NCBI RefSeq assembly: GCF_021183825.1
Contig: NZ_CP089211.1
Coordinates: 5,300,212-5,364,211, forward strand
Reading direction: 5' to 3'
DNA length: 64,000 bases
From: Sinomicrobium kalidii
GTDB taxonomy: Bacteria > Bacteroidota > Bacteroidia > Flavobacteriales > Flavobacteriaceae
A model generated the notes under the pieces. The model was not told where the DNA came from. It was given only the letters and a program-made list of their open reading frames with translations, and made no database searches. A program made the translations under genes and the position numbers. Shown here piece after piece: positions 1 to 7,483 of this stretch; within the stretch, counting starts at the first letter, position 1, and every line of letters begins with the position of its first letter.

Positions 1-226
1 AGGCCTTAATCACTTCGATCTGTTTTTCTATCTGACCTACGATCTTCCGCACCTGGTCTTCGTCCATGTCGGCAACAATGACAAACCGGCTGACATTTTC
101 TATTTCACACTCTGAAACAGTAAGACTCTCTATATTGATGTGCCGCTTTAAAAATATGGCTGATATCCGGTTCAGCAGCCCTATGTTGTTTTCCGAATAT
201 ACGGAAACAGTATATGATTCGTTCAT
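1..226 (-). CDS. ilvN: Acetolactate synthase small subunit, partial (C-terminal part outside window)
   Basis: Regulatory subunit of acetohydroxyacid synthase, the first shared step of valine, leucine and isoleucine synthesis; it binds end-product amino acids and stimulates the large subunit. The reading frame opens with ATG at 226 and runs off the window edge after 75 codons. The residues read MNESYTVSVYSENNIGLLNR and continue with an ISAIFLKRHINIESLTVSE stretch, which is the typical N-terminal ACT domain of IlvN/IlvH. It lies 94 bases downstream of ilvB on the same strand, as expected for an ilvD-ilvB-ilvN operon. The start is supported by the good match of the first residues to the ACT fold and the absence of an upstream in-frame ATG. 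Only the end is missing; nothing suggests a pseudogene. Confidence 0.93.
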   Translation of the reverse strand, partial: MNESYTVSVYSENNIGLLNRISAIFLKRHINIESLTVSECEIENVSRFVIVADMDEDQVRKIVGQIEKQIEVIKA

Positions 227-320
227 TTTAGTTTCTTGTTTTGCCACTAATACACTAATGTTCTTTGTCTTTTACACTTGGTGTCGGAGCTTTCTTTTAA
301 TACATTATCTCATTATCAAA

Positions 321-2054
321 TTATTCCAGCCTGCAATCCGACACAGAAGCCCCCGACGGTACCATAGGGAATACATTATCTTCTTTCTCCACACAAACTT
401 CAAGGAAGTAGGCTTCTTCCGATGCTATCATTTCATTGACGGCTTCATCCAGTTCTTCGCGTTTGGTCACTCTTCTCGCCGGAATATGGTATCCTTTGGC
501 AATGGTGATGAAGTCCGGGTTAATAAGTTCGGTGGAAGCATACCGTTTATCAAAGAACAGCTGCTGCCATTGACGTACCATACCGAGAAAATCGTTATTG
601 AGCACCACGATCTTCACCGGAACACGGGTCTGGAATATGGTACCGAGTTCCTGTATGGTCATCTGGTAACCGCCATCCCCGATAATGGCCACGACTTCCC
701 TTTTGGGGGCTCCCATTTTGGCTCCTATGGCCGCGGGAAGCGCATACCCCATGGTTCCCAGTCCCCCGGAAGTAATATTACTCTTGGTCCGGTTAAATTT
801 CGCATAACGGCAGGCGATCATCTGGTGTTGCCCCACATCCGAAACCACGATGGCGTCTCCGCCGGTACGTTTGTTTATCTTTTCGATCACCTCTCCCATG
901 GTCAGTTTTTCCTTTTCCGGGAAAAGGTCGTTTTTGATTACCTTATCATATTCGATCGCCTGTTTATCCTTAAACTCCCGGTGCCAGGCCTCGTGTTTGT
1001 TATCATTTATAAGGGGAAGCAAATGCTCCAGTGTTTCCCTTACATCCCCGAGCACGGCAACATCGGTTTTTACGTTCTTGTCGATCTCCGCAGGGTCAAT
1101 CTCAAAATGCACTACCCTGGCCTGTTTGGCATAGGTACTGAGATCGCCGGTAACCCTGTCGTCAAAACGCATTCCCAGGGCGATCAGCACATCGCATTCG
1201 TTGGTGAGAAGATTGGGCGCATAATTACCGTGCATCCCTACCATTCCCGTATGAAGCGGATGTTCTGTAGGCAAAGCGGAAAGTCCCAGCACAGTACTCG
1301 CCGAAGGGATCCCCGATTTTTCGATCAGCGCTTTCAATTCGGTTTCGGCCTTTCCAAGGATAATCCCCTGGCCAAATATGATAAACGGCTTTTTGGCACT
1401 GTTGATGAGTGCCGCAGCTTCTTCTATACGTGCGGGATTGATCTCCGGTTTCGGTTTATAGCTTCGTATCGCGGTACATTTTTTATAGGAAAAATCAAAT
1501 TCTTCGAACTGAGCGTTTTTGGTAATATCTATAAGCACCGGACCGGGACGGCCGGAGCGCGCAATGTAAAATGCCTTGGCAAGGGCCGTAGGGATTTCCG
1601 ACGCCCTGGTCACCTGATAGCTCCATTTGGTCACGGGAGTGGAAATACCGATAATATCGGTTTCCTGGAACGCGTCCGTCCCCAGCAAATGACGTGCTAC
1701 CTGACCGGTTATGCACACCATCGGCGTAGAATCGATCTGGGCATCGGCGATCCCGGTAATGAGATTGGTTGCCCCCGGACCGGAAGTAGCTATGGCAACC
1801 CCCACTTTCCCGGTGGCCCTGGCATATCCCTGTGCCGCGTGTGCCGCCCCCTGTTCGTGACGGGTGAGCACATGGTGCAGTTTATCCCGAAACTTATACA
1901 ATTCGTCATAAACAGGCATAATGGCTCCTCCGGGATAACCGTAAATAAGGTCTGCGCCTTCCTCCAGAAGACACCGGATCACGGCTTCCGCCCCGCTAAC
2001 CTTCATCTTTGCCGTAGTTGCCGTTTCTACTAATCTTTCTTTTAATGTTTCCAT
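321..2054 (-). CDS. ilvB: Acetolactate synthase large (catalytic) subunit
   Basis: Thiamin-diphosphate-dependent acetohydroxyacid synthase, joining pyruvate with pyruvate or 2-oxobutyrate. The 577-residue product has the three domains of the family: N-terminal PYR domain with the cofactor-activating glutamate in LTRHEQGAAHAAQG (Glu67), a central FAD/transhydrogenase-like domain, and a C-terminal PP domain with GDGGYQMTIQEL followed by NNDFLGM. The frame is open upstream to 2141, but I place the start at the ATG at 2054: the extra 29 codons (MKTHGCAFPRI...) do not look like an IlvB N-terminus and cross a palindromic repeat at 2118-2140. It is 93 bases after ilvD and is probably co-transcribed with it under the tandem attenuator upstream of ilvD. 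Confidence 0.96.
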   Translation of the reverse strand: METLKERLVETATTAKMKVSGAEAVIRCLLEEGADLIYGYPGGAIMPVYDELYKFRDKLHHVLTRHEQGAAHAAQGYARATGKVGVAIATSGPGATNLITGIADAQIDSTPMVCITGQVARHLLGTDAFQETDIIGISTPVTKWSYQVTRASEIPTALAKAFYIARSGRPGPVLIDITKNAQFEEFDFSYKKCTAIRSYKPKPEINPARIEEAAALINSAKKPFIIFGQGIILGKAETELKALIEKSGIPSASTVLGLSALPTEHPLHTGMVGMHGNYAPNLLTNECDVLIALGMRFDDRVTGDLSTYAKQARVVHFEIDPAEIDKNVKTDVAVLGDVRETLEHLLPLINDNKHEAWHREFKDKQAIEYDKVIKNDLFPEKEKLTMGEVIEKINKRTGGDAIVVSDVGQHQMIACRYAKFNRTKSNITSGGLGTMGYALPAAIGAKMGAPKREVVAIIGDGGYQMTIQELGTIFQTRVPVKIVVLNNDFLGMVRQWQQLFFDKRYASTELINPDFITIAKGYHIPARRVTKREELDEAVNEMIASEEAYFLEVCVEKEDNVFPMVPSGASVSDCRLE

Positions 2055-2117
2055 ATTAATGTTTGTTGTAACGCCAAATCTGCACGATCGCATGTTCACG
2101 ATAATAAATATCCGCGG

Positions 2118-2140
2118 GAACGCACACCCGTGCGTCTTCA
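2118..2140. repeat. Degenerate REP-like palindrome between ilvD and ilvB
   Basis: The short ilvD-ilvB spacer contains GAACGCAC-ACC-CGTGCGTCTTC, an imperfect inverted repeat whose core ACGCACNNCCGTGCGTCT is shared, with two differences, with the perfect palindrome at 7361-7388. Two copies of the same core in unrelated intergenic spaces suggest a dispersed repetitive extragenic palindrome. A copy inside an operon may act as an mRNA processing or stabilising hairpin; that is inference. Confidence 0.45.
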
Positions 2141-2147
2141 CAGGTAA

Positions 2148-3821
2148 TTAAAACTCGTCCGTAACACATCCCCGGGAGGCAGACGAAACTGTTTTGGCGT
2201 ATTTGTACAATATTCCTTTTTTTACTTTTAACGGCGGTTGTTGCCATTTGGCTTTCCGCTCTTTGAGTTCTTCTTCCGAAAGATTGACATCTATAGTATT
2301 TTTTTCTGCGTCTATCGTGATAATATCCCCGTCTTCCACCAGGGCTATATTACCACCTTCCTGAGCTTCGGGAGCAACGTGCCCCACTACAAAACCGTGA
2401 GACCCTCCGGAAAACCGTCCATCGGTGATAAGCGCCACATCTTTGCCAAGCCCCGCTCCCATAATGGCCGACGTAGGTTTGAGCATTTCAGGCATTCCCG
2501 GGCCTCCTTTGGGACCTTCGTAGCGGATAATCACCACATCTCCTTTCTTCACTTTGCCGTCCTTTATACCGGTATTGGCTTCATCTCCCCCGTTAAACAC
2601 CTTAGCCTTACCGGTAAAATTCAACCCTTCTTTCCCGGTGATCTTGGCAACCGCCCCTTCTTTGGCGAGATTACCGTAAAGAATACGGATATGCCCCGTT
2701 TCCTTGATCGGCCGGTCCAGCGTCCTGAGAATATCCTGTCCTTCTTCCAGGTCGGGAAGCCCGGCAAGGTTTTCGGCCAGTGTTTTCCCGGTTACAGTAA
2801 GGCAATCGCCGTGAAGCATTCCTTCTTTCAGCATATATTTCAAAACCGCAGGAACCCCGCCTATCTTGTGCAGGTCCTCCATAACATACTTTCCGCTGGG
2901 CTTCAGGTTGGCCAGTAAAGGTGTATTATCACTTATCCGTTTAAAGTCGTCCAATGTAAAATCTACTTCCGCTGCATTGGCTATGGCCATAAAATGCAGT
3001 ACGGCATTCGTAGACCCTCCCAGGACCGTTACTGTGCGAAAGGCGTTCTCCAGCGACTTCCGGGTTACTATATCTCTGGGTTTAATATCGTTCTCCAACA
3101 GGTTCCGCAACACTTTCCCCGCCGCAATACAGTCTTCCTTTTTACCGTCGTTAACCGCCGGGATAGAGGAATTATAAGGCAATGACATTCCCATGGCCTC
3201 TATTGCAGATGCCATGGTATTGGCGGTGTACATACCACCACATGCGCCCGCACCAGGACATGCTTTATGAATTATACTTTTGTAATCTTCTTCACTGATG
3301 CTTCCGGCAACCTTACTCCCCCAGGCTTCGAAAGCAGAAATAATGTCGAGTTTTTCACCTTTGTGACATCCGGGGGAAATAGTTCCTCCATAAACCAATA
3401 CGGAAGGGCGATTCAGGCGTAACAGCGCCATTAATGCCCCGGGCATGTTCTTATCACATCCTACCACGGTGACCGCTCCGTCATAACTCATCCCCTGGAC
3501 GACCGTTTCAATAGAGTCGGCTATGAGATCCCTGGAAGGAAGTGAATAACGCATTCCCTGTGTTCCGTTGGAGATACCGTCACTTATTCCGATGGTGTTA
3601 AAAATAAGTCCTACAAGGTCGGCTTCTTCCGTACCTTTTTTTACATACTCGGATAAACCGTTAAGATGCATGTTACAAGGATTTCCTTCATAACCTGTGC
3701 TCGCAATGCCAATCAGCGGTTTCTTCAAATCGTCATCGCTCAGGCCTATGGCGTGTAACATTGCCTGCGCGGCAGGTAGTGTAGGATCTTGGGTAACTTG
3801 TTTACTATACGTGTTTAACAT
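2148..3821 (-). CDS. ilvD: Dihydroxy-acid dehydratase
   Basis: Dehydrates 2,3-dihydroxy-isovalerate and 2,3-dihydroxy-3-methylvalerate to the keto acids that become valine and isoleucine; the valine keto acid also feeds PanB, encoded at 31.6 kb. The 557-residue protein is full length for the IlvD/Edd family. Three Fe-S cluster cysteines are visible: Cys49 in GNPCNMH, Cys122 in GCDKNMPG and Cys194 in [12 protein letters not shown]. The C-terminal [15 protein letters not shown] signature is intact. It is the first structural gene of the operon and follows a roughly 500-base leader with two Ile/Val-rich leader peptides and terminators, so its transcription is probably attenuated by branched-chain aminoacyl-tRNA supply. 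Confidence 0.97.
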   Translation of the reverse strand: MLNTYSKQVTQDPTLPAAQAMLHAIGLSDDDLKKPLIGIASTGYEGNPCNMHLNGLSEYVKKGTEEADLVGLIFNTIGISDGISNGTQGMRYSLPSRDLIADSIETVVQGMSYDGAVTVVGCDKNMPGALMALLRLNRPSVLVYGGTISPGCHKGEKLDIISAFEAWGSKVAGSISEEDYKSIIHKACPGAGACGGMYTANTMASAIEAMGMSLPYNSSIPAVNDGKKEDCIAAGKVLRNLLENDIKPRDIVTRKSLENAFRTVTVLGGSTNAVLHFMAIANAAEVDFTLDDFKRISDNTPLLANLKPSGKYVMEDLHKIGGVPAVLKYMLKEGMLHGDCLTVTGKTLAENLAGLPDLEEGQDILRTLDRPIKETGHIRILYGNLAKEGAVAKITGKEGLNFTGKAKVFNGGDEANTGIKDGKVKKGDVVIIRYEGPKGGPGMPEMLKPTSAIMGAGLGKDVALITDGRFSGGSHGFVVGHVAPEAQEGGNIALVEDGDIITIDAEKNTIDVNLSEEELKERKAKWQQPPLKVKKGILYKYAKTVSSASRGCVTDEF

Positions 3822-4008
3822 TATTTAATAAAAATTTATTTTCCCTGTTATACTTTACGATCAGCTAAATTATTTGATATAAAATCTCCAGTTTTTTAAC
3901 ATTATCCCTGTTTTTTAAACTCAACACCCACTGTTGGTATTTACGATACTGATTTACAGAATTTTATATCACTTCTTCTTATCATATCCAAAATGAAAGA
4001 AAAGTCGA

Positions 4009-4053
4009 AAAACAAAGGGCCCGTATCTTCCTTCCGGTTGATACAGGCCCTTT
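4009..4053 (-). terminator. ilv attenuator terminator 2
   Basis: Read on the minus strand, AAAGGGCCUGUAUC (4053-4040) pairs over 14 positions, with one G-U, with GAUACGGGCCCUUU (4027-4014) around a 12-base loop, followed by UUUGUUUUUC. The 5' arm can alternatively pair perfectly over 10 bases (CTGTATCAAC, 4046-4037) with GTTGATACAG (4080-4071), which overlaps the stop codon of leader peptide 2. These mutually exclusive pairings are the classic layout of a translation-coupled attenuator. Confidence 0.85.
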
Positions 4054-4075
4054 TTAGCGGCATATCATTACTGTA

Positions 4076-4132
4076 TCAACTCCGGAGGAAGTGAATAATG
4101 ACAATACCGATAATGACTATTCTTTGTATCAT
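4076..4132 (-). CDS. ilv operon leader peptide 2 (18 aa, Ile-rich)
   Basis: A short frame reads MIQRIVIIGIVIIHFLRS: seven Ile, two Val and one Leu in 18 residues. Its TGA stop lies within GTTGATACAG, the anti-terminator arm that can sequester the 5' side of terminator 2. The last Ile codon (codon 13) is about 14 bases before that arm. A ribosome stalled there would leave the arm free to pair (read-through), while one reaching the stop would cover it (termination). Composition, position and alternative RNA folds together make a regulatory leader peptide the best explanation. No recognisable ribosome-binding site precedes it, which is normal in this phylum. Confidence 0.85.
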   Translation of the reverse strand: MIQRIVIIGIVIIHFLRS

Positions 4133-4154
4133 TTTTACAGGTCGTTTTCTTAGA

Positions 4155-4196
4155 ATCAAAATAAAAAGCCTTCCCTGGGGATCAAGGGAAGGCTTT
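4155..4196 (-). terminator. ilv attenuator terminator 1
   Basis: On the minus strand AAAGCCTTCCCT (4196-4185) and AGGGAAGGCTTT (4176-4165) form a perfect 12-bp stem with an 8-base loop, followed by TTTTTATTTT. It follows leader peptide 1 by about 30 bases. CCTGGGATGG (4228-4219), immediately after that peptide's stop, resembles the 3' arm (8 of 10 bases) and can pair imperfectly with the 5' arm, a plausible but weaker anti-terminator than in attenuator 2. Confidence 0.85.
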
Positions 4197-4228
4197 GTGC
4201 AAAATATTGTTTGGCATACCATCCCAGG

Positions 4229-4288
4229 TCAAGGTGAAATAATCACCACGACAATGACAGCAATGATATGAATGAAATTCCTTTTCAT
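4229..4288 (-). CDS. ilv operon leader peptide 1 (19 aa, Ile/Val-rich)
   Basis: A short frame reads MKRNFIHIIAVIVVVIISP: six Ile and four Val in 19 residues, including a VIVVVII run. It is followed immediately by a candidate anti-terminator arm and then by terminator 1. The control codons match the end products of the downstream ilvD-ilvB-ilvN genes. It precedes a second leader peptide/terminator unit, so transcription would have to pass both attenuators to reach ilvD. Confidence 0.85.
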   Translation of the reverse strand: MKRNFIHIIAVIVVVIISP

Positions 4289-4531
4289 TTCTCGTACAAT
4301 ATTAATACGTTTTTTTCGGAAATAAAACACCTCCTCATAATTTTTACAGGATTCGTAAAAAAATACACGGACACCTTCGTAATTTCCGGTTATTCATCAA
4401 ATACATTACGACTATTGCAGAACGTATTTCCATGAGCATTGGCAAACGGATATTTAATGAAGTAACGCAATGGGTTCAGAGGGGTTAAAACAAAACCTTC
4501 CTCCATATCATCTGCAGGAAGGCGGAGTTCT

Positions 4532-5173
4532 TCAGTTTTTATCCCCCAGCAGAGGAACAAAACGAAATTCCCCGTATTCCTTTTTCTCAAATTCCTTGGC
4601 AGATTTACGGGTAAACATGGTCATTACCTGGATCATCTCCCCTACGGGAATAACCAGCCGCCCTCCTACTTTCAGTTGAGCAAGCAGGGCCCTGGGCACT
4701 TCCGGTGCCCCTGCTGTAACAATAATACCGTCAAACGGAGCTTCTTCTTTCAACCCTTTATACCCGTCGCCGAAGATCAATTTCTTGGGGCGGTATCCCA
4801 GTTTAGCTAAAAACAAATTGGTCCTTTTAAACAACTCCAGTTGCCGTTCAATGGAATACACCCGGGCTTTCATTTCCAGCAACACTGCAGTCTGGTATCC
4901 GCTTCCCGTGCCTATTTCCAGTATTTTATCACCCTGGGAAACATTTAACAATTCTGTCTGAAACGCCACAGTGAACGGTTGTGAGATGGTCTGTCCAGCT
5001 GCAATGGGAAAGGCCTTGTCCTGATAGGCGTGATCTTCAAAACTACTGTCCATAAAAAGGTGCCGGGGTACTTTTCTTATGGCATCCAGTACTTTTTTGT
5101 CCTTAATTCCCTTTTCTGCAACGGTTTCGGCAAGCCTGTTTCTCTTTCCTCTATGTCTTAAGGTATCTTTCAA
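4532..5173 (-). CDS. pcm: Protein-L-isoaspartate O-methyltransferase
   Basis: SAM-dependent repair enzyme that methylates isoaspartyl residues in aged proteins, allowing their return to normal aspartyl peptide bonds. The 213-residue product is the usual PCMT length. Visible motifs are the substrate-binding PRHLFMD and AFPIAAGQTISQPF segments and the Rossmann motif I ILEIGTGSGYQTAVL. The conserved C-terminal end FRFVPLLG is present. It stands alone on the minus strand, divergent from the oxidoreductase at 5.4 kb. The 140 bases between its stop and position 4390 show no convincing terminator. Confidence 0.95.
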   Translation of the reverse strand: MKDTLRHRGKRNRLAETVAEKGIKDKKVLDAIRKVPRHLFMDSSFEDHAYQDKAFPIAAGQTISQPFTVAFQTELLNVSQGDKILEIGTGSGYQTAVLLEMKARVYSIERQLELFKRTNLFLAKLGYRPKKLIFGDGYKGLKEEAPFDGIIVTAGAPEVPRALLAQLKVGGRLVIPVGEMIQVMTMFTRKSAKEFEKKEYGEFRFVPLLGDKN

Positions 5174-5290
5174 GGTTGTGTGATGTTAGCGCAGGTAAAG
5201 TTACGACGAAAAATAAACTGGGCAAGAAGGAACGAAAAGTCCATAGCAAAAAATATTTTACTCCCAAACGGAAAGGCATTTTTACAACCG

Positions 5291-5330
5291 TATGCCGTGA
5301 TCGATCAAAATAACTGCCGGACACGGCATA
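5291..5330. repeat. Inverted repeat in the pcm/oxidoreductase divergent spacer
   Basis: TATGCCGTG (5291-5299) and CACGGCATA (5322-5330) form a perfect 9-bp inverted repeat with a 22-base spacer. There is no T-run, so it is not a convincing terminator. Lying between divergent genes it could be an operator or a small extragenic palindrome; function unknown. Confidence 0.35.
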
Positions 5331-5361
5331 GCAGACATTTTACCATAATCCCGGGATAATA

Positions 5362-5394
5362 TTGGTCATATTTCCGTGAATAACCTTATTTTTG
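5362..5394 (+). promoter_or_regulatory. Candidate Bacteroidota promoter for the Gfo/Idh gene
   Basis: TATTTTTG at 5387-5394 matches the TAnnTTTG -7 box, with TTG at 5362-5364 giving a 22-base spacer, within the range reported for Flavobacterium. Transcription would begin near 5400, which supports the ATG at 5413 as the start of the downstream gene rather than the upstream in-frame codon at 5392, which overlaps this box. Confidence 0.5.
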
Positions 5395-5412
5395 TTCAAA
5401 ACATTTAATTCT

Positions 5413-6372
5413 ATGCTTAAAGCCGGAGTTCTGGGTGCCGGGCACCTGGGAAAAATTCACCTGCGATTACTCAATCAATCCGACAAATACGAGTTGGCCG
5501 GTTTCTACGACCCCAACCAGAAAAATGCGCACAAAGTTTCCAAAGAATTCGGATATACTTCGTTTTCTTCTGTAGACGAGCTGATCGATGCCGTTGATGT
5601 CGTAGATATCGTAACCCCTACCCTTTCCCATTACGACTGCGCTAAAAAGGCCCTTGAAAAAGGCAAACATATTTTCATAGAAAAACCCATTGCCAATACC
5701 ATTGAAGAAGCCGAAGAAATCATAGCACTTGCCGAAAAACACGGCGTTAAGGGACAGGTGGGCCATGTGGAACGGTTCAATCCGGCCTTTACCGCAGTGA
5801 AGGACAAGATCAGCAATCCCATGTTTATAGAAACGCATCGCCTTGCGGAATTCAATCCCAGGGGCACCGATGTTCCTGTGGTGCTGGACCTGATGATACA
5901 CGATATTGATATTATCCTGAGCCTCGTCAATTCCCCGGTAAAGCACATCAATGCCAGCGGCGTTTCGGTCATCAGCAATTCCCCGGATATCGCCAATGCC
6001 CGTATTGAGTTTGAAAACGGATGTGTGGCCAACCTTACGGCGAGCAGGATCTCCCTGAAAAACATGCGTAAATCCCGGTTTTTCCAGCGCGACGCCTACA
6101 TTTCCGTGGATTTCCTGGAAAAACAGGTGGAAGTGGTGAAAATGAAGGACGCCCCGAAGACCTCTGATGAATTTGCCCTGATCCTCCAAAATGCGGAAGG
6201 TATAAAAAAACAGATTTATTTCGAAAACCCCAAGATAGTTCCCAATAACGCTATCCTGGACGAACTGGAGACTTTTGCCGATGCCATTGCGAACAATACC
6301 ACCCCTATTGTTACCCTGTCACAAGGGAAGAATGCACTGAAAGTGGCCATGGAAATCATTGCGAGTTTTTGA
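5413..6372 (+). CDS. Gfo/Idh/MocA family NAD(P)-dependent oxidoreductase
   Basis: Soluble nucleotide-dependent oxidoreductase of the glucose-fructose oxidoreductase/inositol dehydrogenase family; the substrate cannot be told from sequence. The 319-residue product starts MLKAGVLGAGHLGKIHLRLL, placing the GxGxxG Rossmann motif at the N-terminus, and carries the family EKP signature in GKHIFIEKPIANT. The second domain has the HVERFNPAF segment and a LDLMIHDIDIIL stretch with the usual Asp-x-x-x-His catalytic region. The upstream in-frame start at 5392 would overlap the -7 promoter box, so I use 5413. It heads a run of co-directional genes that continues to miaA; the next gene starts 84 bases later. 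Confidence 0.9.
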   Translation: MLKAGVLGAGHLGKIHLRLLNQSDKYELAGFYDPNQKNAHKVSKEFGYTSFSSVDELIDAVDVVDIVTPTLSHYDCAKKALEKGKHIFIEKPIANTIEEAEEIIALAEKHGVKGQVGHVERFNPAFTAVKDKISNPMFIETHRLAEFNPRGTDVPVVLDLMIHDIDIILSLVNSPVKHINASGVSVISNSPDIANARIEFENGCVANLTASRISLKNMRKSRFFQRDAYISVDFLEKQVEVVKMKDAPKTSDEFALILQNAEGIKKQIYFENPKIVPNNAILDELETFADAIANNTTPIVTLSQGKNALKVAMEIIASF

Positions 6373-6456
6373 TTCCGGATGCTTCTTCCTGGGAAAACGC
6401 TACGGCATTTTATATTCCGAAAACAATCATTACACTTAAACACATAAAAACAGAAC

Positions 6457-7353
6457 ATGAAAAATATAGCAGTTATCGGCGCCGGAACCATGGGCAACGG
6501 TATAGCCCATACTTTTGCACAGTTCGGCTTTAAGGTTCGGCTCATTGACATTTCTGAAAAAGCACTTGCGGCAGGTATGACCACCATAGGTAAAAACCTG
6601 GACCGCATGATAAAAAAGGAGGCCATCACCGAGGAAGATAAAAAACAGACTCTGGACAATATCCACACCCTGACGGATATGAAAAAGGGGACAGCGCATG
6701 CGGAATTAGTGGTAGAAGCCGCCACAGAAAACCTGGAACTGAAACTGGATATTTTCCGTAAACTGGACGAATGCTGCCCGGAAGACACCATCCTTGCCAC
6801 AAACACTTCTTCCATTTCCATAACGCGGATAGCTTCTGTAACAAAACGGCCGGAACAAGTGATCGGAATGCACTTTATGAACCCTGTGCCCATTATGAAA
6901 CTGGTGGAGGTCATCCGCGGATACAGCACCTCCGATGAAACCACCAAAACCGTTCTGGAACTATCGGGAAAACTCCGTAAAACACCGGTTGAAGTCAATG
7001 ACTATCCGGGCTTTGTGGCCAACCGCATCCTCATGCCGATGATCAACGAGGCTGTTGAAACCCTGCATAGCGGTGTGGCCGGAGTAAAAGAGATTGACAC
7101 TGTAATGAAACTTGGTATGGCCCACCCCATGGGCCCTCTCCAACTGGCCGATTTTATCGGACTGGATGTATGCCTGTCTATCCTGAATGTGATGTACGAC
7201 GGGTTCAAAAACCCGAAATACGCCCCCTGCCCCCTGTTGGTAAACATGGTAACCGCAGGCAAACTGGGCATAAAATCAGGCGAAGGGTTTTACGATTATT
7301 CCGAAAGCAAAAAAGCCGAAAAGGTATCCGGAATATTTTCGCAGAAAAGATAA
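6457..7353 (+). CDS. 3-hydroxybutyryl-CoA dehydrogenase-type enzyme
   Basis: NAD-dependent oxidation of short-chain 3-hydroxyacyl-CoA to 3-oxoacyl-CoA (or the reverse). The 298-residue protein has the N-terminal Rossmann motif VIGAGTMGNGIAHTFAQFG and the central NTSSISITRIA segment. The family signature HFMNPVPIMKLVEVIRG contains the catalytic histidine, and the partner glutamate lies in the same fold; the C-terminal domain has NDYPGFVANRILMPMINEA and MAHPMGPLQLADFIGLD. It is a stand-alone Hbd/PaaH-like protein, not the FadB/FadJ fusion. No other fatty acid oxidation gene is adjacent, so the pathway is not assigned. A 28-bp palindrome follows its stop codon. Confidence 0.93.
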   Translation: MKNIAVIGAGTMGNGIAHTFAQFGFKVRLIDISEKALAAGMTTIGKNLDRMIKKEAITEEDKKQTLDNIHTLTDMKKGTAHAELVVEAATENLELKLDIFRKLDECCPEDTILATNTSSISITRIASVTKRPEQVIGMHFMNPVPIMKLVEVIRGYSTSDETTKTVLELSGKLRKTPVEVNDYPGFVANRILMPMINEAVETLHSGVAGVKEIDTVMKLGMAHPMGPLQLADFIGLDVCLSILNVMYDGFKNPKYAPCPLLVNMVTAGKLGIKSGEGFYDYSESKKAEKVSGIFSQKR

Positions 7354-7360
7354 ATCCTCT

Positions 7361-7388
7361 GCGGAGACGCACGGCCGTGCGTCTCCGC
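7361..7388. repeat. Perfect 28-bp REP-like palindrome
   Basis: Two 14-base arms with no spacer: GCGGAGACGCACGG (7361-7374) followed directly by its reverse complement (7375-7388). It sits 7 bases after a stop codon in an intergenic space and shares its core with a degenerate copy at 2118-2140. There is no T-run on either strand. The features fit a repetitive extragenic palindrome; similar ACGCACGGCCGTGCGT cores are, as I recall, widespread in Bacteroidota intergenic DNA. Confidence 0.65.
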
Positions 7389-7483
7389 GGGATAGGATAT
7401 CTGTTAGATAGACAAAAACCATCCTTCCCCGGTCGTTATTGTACAGGCCTATTTTAATTTGGCAAAACCTGATTTTTACCTTC

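Noticed and set aside
66..2033. Long plus-strand frame opposite ilvB
   Set aside because: Antisense shadow of ilvB; the encoded sequence has no domain logic and ilvB on the other strand is unambiguous.
4285..4338. Third short frame (17 aa) just upstream of leader peptide 1
   Set aside because: Reads MRRCFISEKNVLILYEK; it has a few Ile/Val/Leu codons but no associated terminator, and its stop overlaps the leader 1 ATG. Probably chance.
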